Of a stretch of DNA of 64,000 bases, positions 18,050 through 27,439 are shown piece by piece. Under the pieces are notes generated by a model. That model did no database searches and was not told the DNA's origin. It saw only the letters and a program-made list of their open reading frames with translations. The translations under genes and the position numbers were made by a program. Each line of letters starts with the position of its first letter. Positions within the stretch are counted from its first letter, which is position 1. The stretch lies in the NCBI GenBank assembly GCA_046351595.1, contig JAXLYE010000004.1, positions 310,001 through 374,000 of the forward strand, in the 5' to 3' direction. The stretch comes from JAXLYE01 sp046351595. Its GTDB lineage: Bacteria > Myxococcota_A > Polyangia > Palsa-1104 > JAEUJZ01.

Positions 18050-18649
18050 ATGACCGCTGAGTACATTGTCCAGGTAGGCGCCGGCGCGGCCGGTGCCACG
18101 GCGAAGCGCCAGGTCCAGATCGAGCCAGCCGGTCCGCAGGCCGGGATGTCCCCCGGGCAGCCTGCAGGACAGCCTGGCGACGCGCCCGCGCAGACAAGCG
18201 ACCGCTTCCGCATCGTCATCGACGGCCGCGAAACCTGGGTCAGCGCCCGCCGCATCGAGGCCTCGTCCTACTCGCTGATCAGCGAAGACGGCACGCAGGT
18301 GGTCGTCGACGTCGACGGCTCGCTGCCCGAGCTGCGGGTCACGGTGGCCGGCGGCGAGCCGCTGCGCATCCAGATCCAGGACGCGCGCGCGCTTTCGGTC
18401 GACGCCGGGGCCAGCGGCGGCGGGCAGAGCGCGAGCGAGATGCGGGCGTCGATGCCGGGCAAGGTCGTCAAGGTGCTGTGCAAGCCCGGTGACGTCATCA
18501 AGCCCGGCCAGGGCCTGATGGTGATCGAGGCCATGAAGATGGAGAACGAGCTGCGCGCGCTCGGTCCCGGCAAGGTCGCCGAGGTCCTGGTGCGCGAGGG
18601 CCAGACCGTCGAAGGCGGCCAGCGCCTGGTCGTATTCACCGAGGCCTGA
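18050..18649 (+). CDS. Biotin carboxyl carrier protein
   Basis: This is a 199-residue protein. The C-terminal ~75 residues are a biotinyl domain with EAMKM, where Lys163 is the biotinylation site, and the typical ASMPGKVVKVLCKPGD hairpin. The N-terminal ~60 residues are Pro/Gly/Ala-rich and flexible, and a small beta domain (about 52-115) resembles the N-terminal part of carboxylase carrier subunits. It would carry CO2 for an acyl-CoA or pyruvate carboxylase; the biotin carboxylase and transferase subunits are not in view. AAGGAA precedes the ATG at 18050. Confidence 0.9.
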   Translation: MTAEYIVQVGAGAAGATAKRQVQIEPAGPQAGMSPGQPAGQPGDAPAQTSDRFRIVIDGRETWVSARRIEASSYSLISEDGTQVVVDVDGSLPELRVTVAGGEPLRIQIQDARALSVDAGASGGGQSASEMRASMPGKVVKVLCKPGDVIKPGQGLMVIEAMKMENELRALGPGKVAEVLVREGQTVEGGQRLVVFTEA

Positions 18650-18701
18650 GCGGCCCGGCGCTGTCCGATTTTTGCCTTCGCCAGACCAACCAAGGTGCCG
18701 C

Positions 18702-19325
18702 ATGAGCGCGATGAGCCTTCCTTCCCTGCGTCCCGGTAACTCCCCTCTCCGCCGTCGCTCCGGTCGGTCCCTGGCCGCGGCGCTCGCCCTCGGCCTGCTC
18801 GGCGGCACGCTCTCTGGCTGCGGCGGCGAGGGCGAGATGATGATGACCACGGACCCGGCCGGCATCTGCCCGCTCGGCCGCGCCGCGTTCGCCAGCACGT
18901 ACGCCTACTTCCCGTCGGACTTCTCGGTCTCGATCGTCCGCGACACCATGCCGCAGGACGAGGCGTGCAAGCTGATGCAGATGTACGCCGGGCGCCAGCC
19001 GCCGCTGCAGGGCCTGCCGGTGCTGCCGTACAAAGAAGAGCACTACTCGCTCCTGATCACCGTCGACTCGGTGATGCCGGGCGACGACGTCAGCGTCGAT
19101 CCCGAGATCCGCGGCGGGGCAGGGGACATGCGCTTCGCGGTGTTCGGGCAGTATGCGATCGGCAAGAACCGCGATCCGCTCTGCTACAAGCAGGCGCGCG
19201 GCGTCATCCGCATCCAGGCCCTGGAGCAGTACAAGCGCGTCGCCGGCCGCTTCACGCTCGAGTTCCCCGACGGCGAGAAGATCGACGAGTCGTTCGACGC
19301 CGCGGCCTGCCCCAAGGGTCCCTAG
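18702..19325 (+). CDS. Lipoprotein of unknown function
   Basis: This is a 207-residue exported lipoprotein. The signal peptide has a basic n-region, a hydrophobic core AAALALGLLGG, and a good lipobox LSGC with Cys40. Met-rich GEMMMTTD follows, then a compact domain with four cysteines (GICPLG, DEACKLM, PLCYKQ, AACPKG) likely paired as disulfides. No known family is recognised. ATG 18702 has AAGGTG upstream; the frame is open further but without a good start. The upstream biotin carrier gene ends 52 bp away, so shared transcription is possible but functional linkage is doubtful. Confidence 0.72.
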   Translation: MSAMSLPSLRPGNSPLRRRSGRSLAAALALGLLGGTLSGCGGEGEMMMTTDPAGICPLGRAAFASTYAYFPSDFSVSIVRDTMPQDEACKLMQMYAGRQPPLQGLPVLPYKEEHYSLLITVDSVMPGDDVSVDPEIRGGAGDMRFAVFGQYAIGKNRDPLCYKQARGVIRIQALEQYKRVAGRFTLEFPDGEKIDESFDAAACPKGP

Positions 19326-20025
19326 TCGTCTCTGCTGCGCCGTCGTGCTCCTGCTCTGCCGGGGCGCGCTCGTTCTGTCGCTCCGCTCTTGGTTGCTCCG
19401 TACCGGGCCGCTCCGTACCGGGCCGCTCCGTACCTCCTGCTCCGCCCTTGGCCGCTCCGCTCGTTCGGAGCGGCTCTCCACACCGGTCAACAAATCAGTC
19501 CAGTGCGCGCCGGGCACGTGTGCCTGTCTGCGACATGGCGGGGGTCTGCGGGAGGGGTCGTGCCGGCTCTGGGAAGGCGCCGTCCGGCCGGGCCGCGGAA
19601 GCGGGCATTGCGGCCGGGAATAGAGTCCGCACAGAGCCCGTTCGAGGGGCGTGTGCGGTCGCAACCTGTTGCCGAGCTCCGGCCGGCTGCTTACTGAAAC
19701 ACTTACTGAATCGGCTCCCGTTCGGATCTATGGGCGGCTTCCCGAACGTCTTCCCGGCCGGCTCCTTCTCCTCGAACCGCTTCCGGGCCGGTTACGCAGC
19801 CGCTACCGATCGCGGCCAGCAGCCTCTCAAGTAGCCTCGGGGGTTGGCCCCTTGACAAGCAAAGGACGGATTTTTAGAGTGCGCGACGGCTAACTGTCCG
19901 CGCATACTGCCCGGCGGTCTGGCCCGGGCCCCGCAGGGACCCGCAGGGAACCTGACCTGCCCGTTTCAAGACCCAAGGGCGACATCCACCTCCACAGCCA
20001 CAGCGATGCCAATCCGGAAAGTGCG
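19326..20025. other. Long intergenic region without a supported gene
   Basis: These 700 bp precede the ABC transport operon. They contain a 15-bp minisatellite (19396-19440). Several short open frames here have neither ribosome sites nor recognisable products. The last ~150 bp, including the relatively AT-rich GGATTTTTAGAG near 19868, are the likely promoter and leader of the ABC operon. Confidence 0.5.
19396..19440 (+). repeat. 15-bp tandem repeat, about 2.7 copies
   Basis: CTCCGTACCGGGCCG occurs at 19396-19410 and 19411-19425 perfectly, and a third, decayed copy starts at 19426. Confidence 0.85.
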
Positions 20026-21024
20026 ATGACGGCAGAACCGAAGACCCAGAGCAGTCACGGCAAGACCATGATTCATGTCGAGGGCCTGACCAAACACTAT
20101 GGTCCGGTCGTCGCGGTCGGCGGCATCTCCTTCGACGTCCGCGCGGGCGAGGTGCTCGGCTTCCTCGGCCCCAACGGCGCCGGCAAGACGACGACGATGA
20201 AGATCCTGACGTCGTTTCTGGCGCCGACCGCGGGCCAGGCCGAGATCGCCGGCTACGACGTCTTCGACCAGGCGCTCGAGGCGCGCGCGCGCATCGGCTA
20301 CCTGCCCGAGGGCACGCCGCTCTACCGCGACATGACCGTCCTTGAGTACCTGCAGTTCATTGCCGACATCCGGCAGCTTGAGCGCGGCGACAAGCGCACG
20401 CGCCGGCTCAAGCAGGTCGTCGAGCAGTGCGGCATCGGCGACCGGCTCGGCTTCCTCATCGGCGAGCTGTCCAAGGGCTTCAAGCAGCGCGTCGGCCTGG
20501 CGCAGGCCATCCTGCACGAGCCCGAGGTGCTGATCCTCGACGAGCCGACCTCCGGCCTCGATCCCAACCAGATCGTCGACATCCGCCAGGTCATCCGCGA
20601 CATCGGCAAGGAGAAGACGGTCATCTTCTCGACGCACATCATGCAGGAGGTGCAGGCGGTCTGCTCGCGCGTCCTCATCATCTCGAAGGGCAAGATCGCG
20701 GCCGACGGTCGGCCCGACGATCTGCAGCGCAAGGCGCAAGGGCAGATGGAGCTCGTCGTCGAGATCCTCGGCGACGTCAACGTCGCGCGCTCGGGCCTCG
20801 AGGCGGTCGACGGTGTCGCGGCGGTGCGCCCGGCCCCGGCGGACGGCGAGGAGGCCGGCGCCGGCCACCGCTTCGTGGTGATGGCCCGCTCGGGCGGCGA
20901 TCCGCGCGCCGAGATCTTCCGCATGGCGGCGCAGAAGGGACTCGTCCTTCTGGAGCTCAAGCGCGAGCGCGCCTCTCTCGAAGAGGTCTTCCGGACCCTC
21001 ACCTCCGGTGGGGCGGCCAACTGA
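20026..21024 (+). CDS. ABC transporter ATP-binding protein, GldA/NatA-like
   Basis: This is a 332-residue ATPase subunit. It contains Walker A GPNGAGKTT (48-56), a signature motif LSKGFKQRV (the variant usual in GldA/NatA-type exporters rather than LSGGQ), Walker B ILDEPTSGLD and the switch histidine in STHIMQE. The C-terminal ~90 residues form the accessory domain seen in DrrA/NatA-like proteins. It would energise the permease encoded next (31 bp gap). With the two following genes this matches the GldA-GldF-GldG arrangement, originally linked to gliding in Bacteroidetes but widespread as an exporter of unknown substrate. Confidence 0.92.
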   Translation: MTAEPKTQSSHGKTMIHVEGLTKHYGPVVAVGGISFDVRAGEVLGFLGPNGAGKTTTMKILTSFLAPTAGQAEIAGYDVFDQALEARARIGYLPEGTPLYRDMTVLEYLQFIADIRQLERGDKRTRRLKQVVEQCGIGDRLGFLIGELSKGFKQRVGLAQAILHEPEVLILDEPTSGLDPNQIVDIRQVIRDIGKEKTVIFSTHIMQEVQAVCSRVLIISKGKIAADGRPDDLQRKAQGQMELVVEILGDVNVARSGLEAVDGVAAVRPAPADGEEAGAGHRFVVMARSGGDPRAEIFRMAAQKGLVLLELKRERASLEEVFRTLTSGGAAN

Positions 21025-21055
21025 GGCGGCGAGCCAAAGGATCGAGGTAAGGAAG

Positions 21056-21772
21056 ATGAAGAACATCCTGACCATCGCGCGCCGCGAGCTCGGCGCGTAT
21101 TTCAACTCTCCCATCGCCTACGTCACGGTTTCGGTCTTCCTGCTGCTGTCGGCGTTCCTGTTCTTCCAGGCGCTGTTCATCCAGCAGCAGGCCGACCTGC
21201 GCGAGCTGTTCGACGGCTTCTGGACGACGCTGCTCGTCGCGGTCGTCGGCCCCGCCATCACCATGCGCCTGCTCGCCGAGGAGCGCAGCAACGACACGCT
21301 CGAGCTGCTCTTGACCATGCCGGTGACAGACTGGCAGGTGGTCCTCGGCAAGTACCTGGCCGCGCTCGGGCTGTTCGCCTTCGCGATGGCCGGCATGCTG
21401 GTGTTCGGGGCGACGGTCGCCTACCTCGGGCCGCTCGACAAGGGGCCGGCGTTCGCGGGCTTCCTCGGGCTGTTCCTGCTGGCGGCGACGTACATGGCCG
21501 TGGGCATGATGACCTCGGCGTTCACCAAGAACCAGATCGTCGCGTTCATCCTGGCCGTGCTCATCTGCCTGCTGCTGTGGCTCGTCGGCAAGATCGTGCA
21601 GGTCATGCCGCCGTCGGTGCAGCCGCTGGTCGACTGGCTCGGCACGGACACGCACGTCGGCAACATGGCGCGCGGCGTGATCGACAGCCGCGACGTCCTC
21701 TATTTCGTCAGCATCATCGGTTCCTGCCTCTTGATCACGCAGGCGACGCTCGAGAGCCGGAGGTGGCGGTAA
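21056..21772 (+). CDS. ABC-2 type permease, GldF-like
   Basis: This is a 238-residue inner-membrane protein with six transmembrane segments (for example YVTVSVFLLLSAFLFF and AFILAVLICLLLWLVG) and the EERSNDTLELLLTMPV motif of the GldF/NosY ABC-2 family. ATG 21056 follows AGGTAAGGAAG. Its stop codon TAA shares its last base with the ATG of the next gene, so translation is coupled. Confidence 0.92.
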   Translation: MKNILTIARRELGAYFNSPIAYVTVSVFLLLSAFLFFQALFIQQQADLRELFDGFWTTLLVAVVGPAITMRLLAEERSNDTLELLLTMPVTDWQVVLGKYLAALGLFAFAMAGMLVFGATVAYLGPLDKGPAFAGFLGLFLLAATYMAVGMMTSAFTKNQIVAFILAVLICLLLWLVGKIVQVMPPSVQPLVDWLGTDTHVGNMARGVIDSRDVLYFVSIIGSCLLITQATLESRRWR

Positions 21773-23484
21773 TGGCCAGGTCGCAGACGAGCCCCAAGCA
21801 GTCGGGCTCCAAGGGAAAGACCGCCTTCAACGCGGTCCTGTTTGTCACGCTCAGCATCGGCTCGCTGGCCGCGCTGAACGTGCTGTCGACGCGTCACTTC
21901 AAGCGCCTCGACATGACCGAGCAGGGCTCCTATACGCTGGCCAAGTCCTCGAAGGACCTGGTCAAGAACCTGCCGGATCGCATGAACGTGAAGCTGTTCA
22001 TGAGCGAGGATCTCAAGCCTCCGTTCAAGCAGCACGCGCAGTTCGTCCGCGACCTGCTGCAGGAGTACGCGACGTACTCCGACGGCAAGTTCAACGTCGA
22101 GGTGATCAAGATCGGCGAGGGCGAGGACGCCAAGAAGAAGGAAGAGGAGGCCAGCAAGTTCGGCGTCCAGAAGACCAACCGCGGCGTCATGTCGTCGACC
22201 AAGATGGAGATCGGGTCGACCTACCTCGGCGTCGGCTTCAGCTACAAGGACAAGACCGAGGCCATCCCGGTCATCGATCGCGACGAGGGGCTCGAGTTCC
22301 AGATCTCCAGCCTCATCAAGCAGCTGACGGTGAAGAAGAAGAAGGTCGCCTTCGCCTCGAGCGAGGGCGAGTCCGGGCCGGCGCACGGCGGCGGCATCAG
22401 CTTCCTCGCCGAGCAGCTCAAGGGCTCGGGCTACGACACGACGACCGTCGAGCTCAAGGCCAAGGTGCCGGATGACGTCGACGCGCTGATGATCATCGGG
22501 CCCAAGCAGCCCTTCTCCGAGCGCGCCAAGTACGTCATCGACCAGTACCTGATGAGCGGCAAGTCGGTCGGCTTCTTCGTCGACGGACAGACCATGACCA
22601 CGCCGCGCGGGCAGATGGCGCCGGGAATGGAGATGCCGCAGATCTCGCAGGCCAACGACGTGCAGCTCGACGACCTGCTCGGCGGCTACGGGCTGAAGAT
22701 CCAGAAGGACATCATCCTCGACGCCAAGAACTTCCCGGGGCCGGCGACGGTCGGGATGCAGCGCTTCCTGCTCAACCACCCGGTGTTCATGATGGTGTCG
22801 CCGCTGCCGCAGCAGCACCCGATCAACGAGAACATGCCGGGCCTGCTCTTGTCGTACGCGAGCTCGGTCGAGCTGGTCGGCGACACCAAGGCCGGCAAGG
22901 GGCCGGTGCAGTTCGCCAAGCTCGCCGAGAGCAGCACCAAGTCGTGGCGGCCCTCGGGTCCGTTCGTGTTCATGCCGCTGCAGCGCGGCCGCGACCTGAC
23001 CCAGGGCGAGGACAAGGGGCCGTTCGCGCTCGGCTACGCCGGCCAGGGCAAGTTCAAGAGCGCGTTCGCCGGCAAGCAGGCCGTCAAGGAAGACGGCACC
23101 AAGGTCGATCCCAACATCAGCCAGCCCGGCCTCGAGCCGATGCTGACCGAGGCCAAGGAGAGCGCGCGCCTGGTGGTCATCGGCGACGCCGACTTCGTCC
23201 AGGATCAGTTCCTCGAGGTCGGCCTGCGCGCCGGCGTGCGCGACTACCTGACCAACGCCGTCTACGCGCTCTCCGTCATCGACTGGCTGGCGCAGGACGA
23301 GACGCTGACGCCGGTGCGGCGCAAGGGCATGCAGAGCCGCCCGCTCAACCAGGACCGGATGGGCGAGGGCGTGGTGTCGCTGCTCAAGGCGGCGAACATC
23401 GTTGCGCTGCCGCTCTTGCTGCTGCTCATCGGCCTGGTCCGGTGGCGGCTGCGCAACAGCGCCCGCGCCTCGGCGCGGCTGTAG
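21772..23484 (+). CDS. GldG-like ABC transporter auxiliary protein
   Basis: This is a 570-residue protein. One N-terminal transmembrane helix (about 22-42), a large periplasmic part and a C-terminal transmembrane helix (LPLLLLLIGLVRW) match the GldG/DUF4350-type component that accompanies GldA/GldF transporters. Characteristic are ALNVLSTRHFKRLDMTEQ after the first helix and DDVDALMIIGPKQPFSERA in the middle. It probably senses or presents the exporter substrate in the periplasm. It starts within the stop codon of the permease gene. Confidence 0.88.
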   Translation: MARSQTSPKQSGSKGKTAFNAVLFVTLSIGSLAALNVLSTRHFKRLDMTEQGSYTLAKSSKDLVKNLPDRMNVKLFMSEDLKPPFKQHAQFVRDLLQEYATYSDGKFNVEVIKIGEGEDAKKKEEEASKFGVQKTNRGVMSSTKMEIGSTYLGVGFSYKDKTEAIPVIDRDEGLEFQISSLIKQLTVKKKKVAFASSEGESGPAHGGGISFLAEQLKGSGYDTTTVELKAKVPDDVDALMIIGPKQPFSERAKYVIDQYLMSGKSVGFFVDGQTMTTPRGQMAPGMEMPQISQANDVQLDDLLGGYGLKIQKDIILDAKNFPGPATVGMQRFLLNHPVFMMVSPLPQQHPINENMPGLLLSYASSVELVGDTKAGKGPVQFAKLAESSTKSWRPSGPFVFMPLQRGRDLTQGEDKGPFALGYAGQGKFKSAFAGKQAVKEDGTKVDPNISQPGLEPMLTEAKESARLVVIGDADFVQDQFLEVGLRAGVRDYLTNAVYALSVIDWLAQDETLTPVRRKGMQSRPLNQDRMGEGVVSLLKAANIVALPLLLLLIGLVRWRLRNSARASARL

Positions 23485-23590
23485 CGCTGCTCTGCGCCGA
23501 CGGAATCGACATCGGAATCGACTCGGACTTGCGACCTGGTACCTGGGATCCCCGCCGCGATCGCGCGGGGACCTGAGGAGGGCTTTCAGG

Positions 23591-25045
23591 ATGGAACGGA
23601 AGAACATCTTTGCGCTGGGCGCGCTGGCGGTGCTCGTCGTGCTCGCCGTCTTCTCGCTGCGCTCGCCCGAGAAGGGCGACCGGGTGGGCGAGCGCCCGCG
23701 GCCGATCGCCGAGGTCAAGGCGGGCACCATCGCCGCGCTCGAGGTCACGCAGCCGGGCGGCAAGGACAAGGTCACCCTCGCCAAGAAGGGCGACAAGTGG
23801 CAGGTGACCTCGCCCTACGACAAGCCCGCGGATCAGGGCGCGGCCAAGGCCGCGGTCGAGGCGCTCGAGAAGCTCAAGTGGGGCGACATCGTCACGCAGA
23901 AGAAGGAGACCCACGGCGAGCTCGAGGTCTCGGATGACAAGGCTGTGCACGTCGTCGCCAAAGACTCGGGCGGCGCGACGCTGGTCGACCTGTACCTGGG
24001 GAAGATCGCGGGCAGCGCGACCATGGTGCGGGTAAACGGCAAGGACGAGGTGTGGCAGGCGAACGACCTGTACGCCTCGACGTTCAAGCGCGAGGGCAAG
24101 ACCTGGCGCGAGCACGCCATCTTCGATCTAAAAGCCGACGACGCCGACAAGGTGACGATCAAGGGCGGCGGCGCGACGGTGAAGCTCGAGCGCGTGCCGC
24201 CCCCGAAGGGCGCCGATGGCAAGGACGCCAAGGACGAGAAGCCGAGCTCGATCTACGACGCCAAGTGGCGCATCGTCGAGAGCGACAGCCCGTCGATCAA
24301 GGCGGGCGACGGCAGCGTGGTGATCGATCACGGCGTGGTCAACCGCATCGCCCAGGGCCTCTCGACGCTGCGCGCCAACGAGTTCCTCGACATCGCCAAG
24401 CCCGAGGAGCTGGGGCTCGCGCCGGGCGCGCCGGGCCAGATCGAGATCACCGTCGAGTACAAGGGCAAGGACGCCAAGGACAACAAGACCGCGGGCGTGC
24501 GCATCGGCCAGCAGAAGGGCGAGGACTACTTCGTCCAGACCCTCGACAACCCGCAGATCTTCTCGGTGAAGAAGTGGGCGATGGAGGCGCTGGCGCGCAT
24601 CCCGCAGGACATCCGCGACAAGACGCTGGTGACGCTCAAGTCCGATCAGCTCGCCGAGGTGACGGTGACGCAGGACAAGGACGTGGTCGCCCTCAAGTAC
24701 GACGACAAGGCCAAGGCGTGGAAGGCCGACAAGCTCGCGGACGCCGATGACGCCAAGGTCAAGGCCGTGGCCGAGAGCTTCGACAACCTGACGGCCACCG
24801 GCTTCATCCCGCCCGGCGCGACGGAGCTCGCCTCGCTGGCCAAGCCGACGGTGACGACGGTGACGCTCAAGCCCAAGGCCGGGGCGCCGATCGTGATCAA
24901 GGTCGGCGATACCCGCGGCGACGAGGTCGCGGTGCAGAAGGCGGGCGCCGGCTCACCCGGCTCGATGGATCCGATGTGGCTGAAGAAGTACCAGGTCGAC
25001 CGCTTCCTCAAGAAGCCGGCGGACCTGCAGAAGGACAAGAAGTAG
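23591..25045 (+). CDS. DUF4340 domain-containing protein
   Basis: This is a 484-residue protein with an N-terminal membrane helix (IFALGALAVLVVLAVFSL) and a repetitive periplasmic region typical of DUF4340. Segments of the form L-x-V-x-x-x-GKDKVTLAKKGDKWQV recur, here at about 45-75 and again in the second half. Such proteins are regularly the last gene of GldA-GldF-GldG operons, as here (gap of 106 bp). The function is unknown. The ATG at 23591 has GAGGAGGG nine bases upstream. The protein is very Lys/Asp-rich. Confidence 0.85.
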   Translation: MERKNIFALGALAVLVVLAVFSLRSPEKGDRVGERPRPIAEVKAGTIAALEVTQPGGKDKVTLAKKGDKWQVTSPYDKPADQGAAKAAVEALEKLKWGDIVTQKKETHGELEVSDDKAVHVVAKDSGGATLVDLYLGKIAGSATMVRVNGKDEVWQANDLYASTFKREGKTWREHAIFDLKADDADKVTIKGGGATVKLERVPPPKGADGKDAKDEKPSSIYDAKWRIVESDSPSIKAGDGSVVIDHGVVNRIAQGLSTLRANEFLDIAKPEELGLAPGAPGQIEITVEYKGKDAKDNKTAGVRIGQQKGEDYFVQTLDNPQIFSVKKWAMEALARIPQDIRDKTLVTLKSDQLAEVTVTQDKDVVALKYDDKAKAWKADKLADADDAKVKAVAESFDNLTATGFIPPGATELASLAKPTVTTVTLKPKAGAPIVIKVGDTRGDEVAVQKAGAGSPGSMDPMWLKKYQVDRFLKKPADLQKDKK

Positions 25046-25178
25046 CCGGGCTCTGCTCGGCCGCCCTGCGCTCCCGCGCTCCGTCTCGCCCGGGCTCCGT
25101 CTCGCCCGCGCCCGTCTCTCCCGCTCCCTCTTTCCCGCTCCGCCTGTCCGTCGGGCCTCTGCTCGCGGAAGACCTTCC

Positions 25179-26420
25179 CTAGAATCGCTTACGCGTGGCG
25201 ACGATGGTGCAGCGGTCGTCGCCCTTGCTGCGGCAGCGGATCTCTTCGCCGAAGAAGGCCTCGGGCTGGCTGTAGATCTCGTCGTAGTAGGCCGAGTCCA
25301 GCGTCGGTCGCTGCGTCAGGTCGCCGACCCACAACAGGTTCATGAGGCCAGCCAGGCCGCCGACGTGCAGGTAGCACGAGCCCTGCTCGGCGCGGCCGTA
25401 CATCGCCAGGCGGCCCGCGGCCTCGTAGCTGTTGTAGACGTCGAGCACCGCGCGCTCGCCCGGGACCAGCTCGGCCGTGCGCCAGCAGCCCCAGCCGAAG
25501 GCGTTGACGCAGGCGACGATGCCGTGGAACCAGTCCGCCTTGTCGCGGCACATCGGCAGGATCAGGCCCTCCCACTCGACCGACTCGGCGATGCCGCCGA
25601 AGGTGTGGAAGGCGCAGCGGTGCCCGGCCTCGACGAGCGCCAGGCGTGCCGGCTCGAGCAGCGACGGGTGGGTCTTGCCCAGGCGGTGCTCGAACTCGTA
25701 CGAGATGCGGTTGTAGTAGTTGGCGTAGTGGCGCGTCAGGTAGACGCCGAAGGCGGGGATCAGGCCCTCCTCGTTGCCCTCGATGGGCATGCTGCGCAGG
25801 GCATTGATGATGGCGGCGGACTGGATGTGGCCGGTCGTGCCCAGCGGCGGCGACGGCGCGCCTTCGGTCACGCCGGCACCGACGGAAGCGGGCAGGGTGC
25901 GCGCGGCCTCGCGGATGAGGAACTTGCAGTCGCCAAAGGTGACCGCGCCGCACGAGGTCTCGATCGCCTGGTAGCTGCCGGCCGGGCGCCCGGCCGCGGC
26001 GGCGAAGGCCCCGGCCAGGTAGCCGGCGTGGAACCAGCACGTCGGCGTGTCGCGCCGGCCGTGCTTGACGCGAAAGCCGTGGGCGTAGTGGGCGCGCGGC
26101 GCCACCGCGGTCCCGCCGCTCTCGTCGCCGTCGATGCGCAGCGTGCCGAAGCCCTGGAGGCGGCTGACCTCGGTGGCCACGGCGAGGCGCTCGGCGAAGC
26201 CGGTGCGCTCGGGGTTTGCGCGCAGGATCGCCGCCAGCTGCGCCTGCGCGACCTCGGTCGCCGCGTCGGTGAGCACCTCGGGCGCGGCCTCGGGCAGGCA
26301 CTCCTCGATGGTCCGCTGCAGCGCCACGTTGTAGTGGTGGCAGTGGAAGACCAGCGGCTCACCGGCCGACAGGAAGGAGCCTTGCGCTTCTCGGAGCTCG
26401 GTCGGGATCTGGACGCTCAT
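25179..26420 (-). CDS. Double V4R (4-vinyl reductase) domain protein
   Basis: This is a 413-residue cytoplasmic protein made of two related halves. Each ends in the cysteine cluster seen in V4R domains: ETSCGAVTFGDCKF (about 175-190) and EEIRCRSKGDDRCTI at the C-terminus. V4R is a small-molecule-binding domain found in hydrocarbon-responsive regulators and in enzymes of (bacterio)chlorophyll synthesis; no DNA-binding or catalytic module accompanies it here. ATG 26420 has AGGAG upstream; a GTG at 26447 overlapping the preceding stop is less likely. It is the last gene of a three-gene operon. Confidence 0.8.
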   Translation of the reverse strand: MSVQIPTELREAQGSFLSAGEPLVFHCHHYNVALQRTIEECLPEAAPEVLTDAATEVAQAQLAAILRANPERTGFAERLAVATEVSRLQGFGTLRIDGDESGGTAVAPRAHYAHGFRVKHGRRDTPTCWFHAGYLAGAFAAAAGRPAGSYQAIETSCGAVTFGDCKFLIREAARTLPASVGAGVTEGAPSPPLGTTGHIQSAAIINALRSMPIEGNEEGLIPAFGVYLTRHYANYYNRISYEFEHRLGKTHPSLLEPARLALVEAGHRCAFHTFGGIAESVEWEGLILPMCRDKADWFHGIVACVNAFGWGCWRTAELVPGERAVLDVYNSYEAAGRLAMYGRAEQGSCYLHVGGLAGLMNLLWVGDLTQRPTLDSAYYDEIYSQPEAFFGEEIRCRSKGDDRCTIVATRKRF

Positions 26421-26443
26421 GCTCGTGCTCCTGGGCGGGTCCG

Positions 26444-26668
26444 TCACGGCTTGCCGCTGCCGCTGCGGGCCGAGGGCGGACGCTCTGCGTTGAGGGCGGC
26501 GATGGCCGCGGTCAGGCGCTGCTCGACCGCGGGGTCATCGAGCTCCGGGGTGATGTTCTCGGGAATGATGCGGGCGCGCAGGATCAGGCGGGACATCGCG
26601 AACGCCGCGCCCGCGCCGGTCAGCGCGGCGCGGAAGCTCGTGAGGATCTCGTAGGCACGTCCGCGCAT
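26444..26668 (-). CDS. Small protein in the V4R operon
   Basis: This 74-residue protein begins MRGRAYEILTSFRAALTGAG, a possible amphipathic or membrane-associated helix, followed by a polar region. No family is recognised. Its position, 6 bp after one gene and 23 bp before the V4R start, supports that it is real and co-expressed. Confidence 0.6.
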   Translation of the reverse strand: MRGRAYEILTSFRAALTGAGAAFAMSRLILRARIIPENITPELDDPAVEQRLTAAIAALNAERPPSARSGSGKP

Positions 26669-26674
26669 CGTGGC

Positions 26675-27250
26675 CTAGACCAAATCCTTGCTGCGCGCGG
26701 GCTCGGGCTCCGTCTCGGAGCGGGCACCGCCCGGCGCCAGCCTTGCTATCGACGGCGGCGTGCGCGAGGGCAGGAGCTCGGCGCGGGCGTAGGGCCGCAC
26801 GCAGTCCAGGCAGCGGGTGCAGCGCTGCGCATCGATGTGCGTGACGCCTTCGCTGCGGATCGCGCCGGCCGCACAGTCGCTGCTCGTGTGCGGCGGCGGC
26901 TCGCTCGCGCCGTGCGCGCGCGCAAGCTGCGCCAGGAGCTCGGCGACGACCTGCAGCGGCGCGTCCTTGCGCAACAGCGCCTGCAGCCGCCCCGGGATGA
27001 GCAGCAGCCGGAAGTACCCGGCGCGATCGAAGATCACGAGCTGCCCGGCGCTGATCACCTGCGGCGGGGCGAACGGCGTGAGGTGCTCGACCAGCGCGTC
27101 GAACAGACCCGCGCGGCCCGCGTCCAGGCTGACCTCGAGCTTGCGCGGCTCGTGGTGGCAGTCGAAGACCAGGCGCGCTGCGAAGTCGCGACCCAGAAAG
27201 GTCGTCTCGAAGCCGCGGTCCCCGACGGGGTCTGGCTCGCTCCACGCCAT
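26675..27250 (-). CDS. Unknown protein with C-terminal CxxCxxC motif
   Basis: This is a 191-residue cytoplasmic protein. A mixed alpha/beta N-terminal part of about 120 residues has no recognised family. Near the C-terminus RCTRCLDCVRPYA gives three cysteines in CxxCxxC spacing, as in half of a ferredoxin-type cluster site, with a further Cys in SSDCAAG. It might bind a cluster or metal together with another protein. It is the first gene of the V4R operon and is divergent from the SBP56 gene. Confidence 0.62.
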   Translation of the reverse strand: MAWSEPDPVGDRGFETTFLGRDFAARLVFDCHHEPRKLEVSLDAGRAGLFDALVEHLTPFAPPQVISAGQLVIFDRAGYFRLLLIPGRLQALLRKDAPLQVVAELLAQLARAHGASEPPPHTSSDCAAGAIRSEGVTHIDAQRCTRCLDCVRPYARAELLPSRTPPSIARLAPGGARSETEPEPARSKDLV

Positions 27251-27439
27251 GGTCGTCCGGCTCTCATCGTACCACGTACCGCAGGGTCACATTCTGGCTT
27301 GAGTCGTCCCGCTGACCCTGCTCTCATGACGGGAGTGGTTCCGAGCCTGCTACGTATCTGTACGTATCGGCGTATCGTGTCTCTACCCAGCCGCGAGCAC
27401 GGCGGCGCTCTCGGAGCCATGTAACCAAGGAGGTTCGGA

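Noticed and set aside
19389..19893. Short proteins upstream of the ABC operon
   Set aside because: Several overlapping frames exist but all translate repeats or low-complexity Arg/Leu/Pro stretches without ribosome sites.
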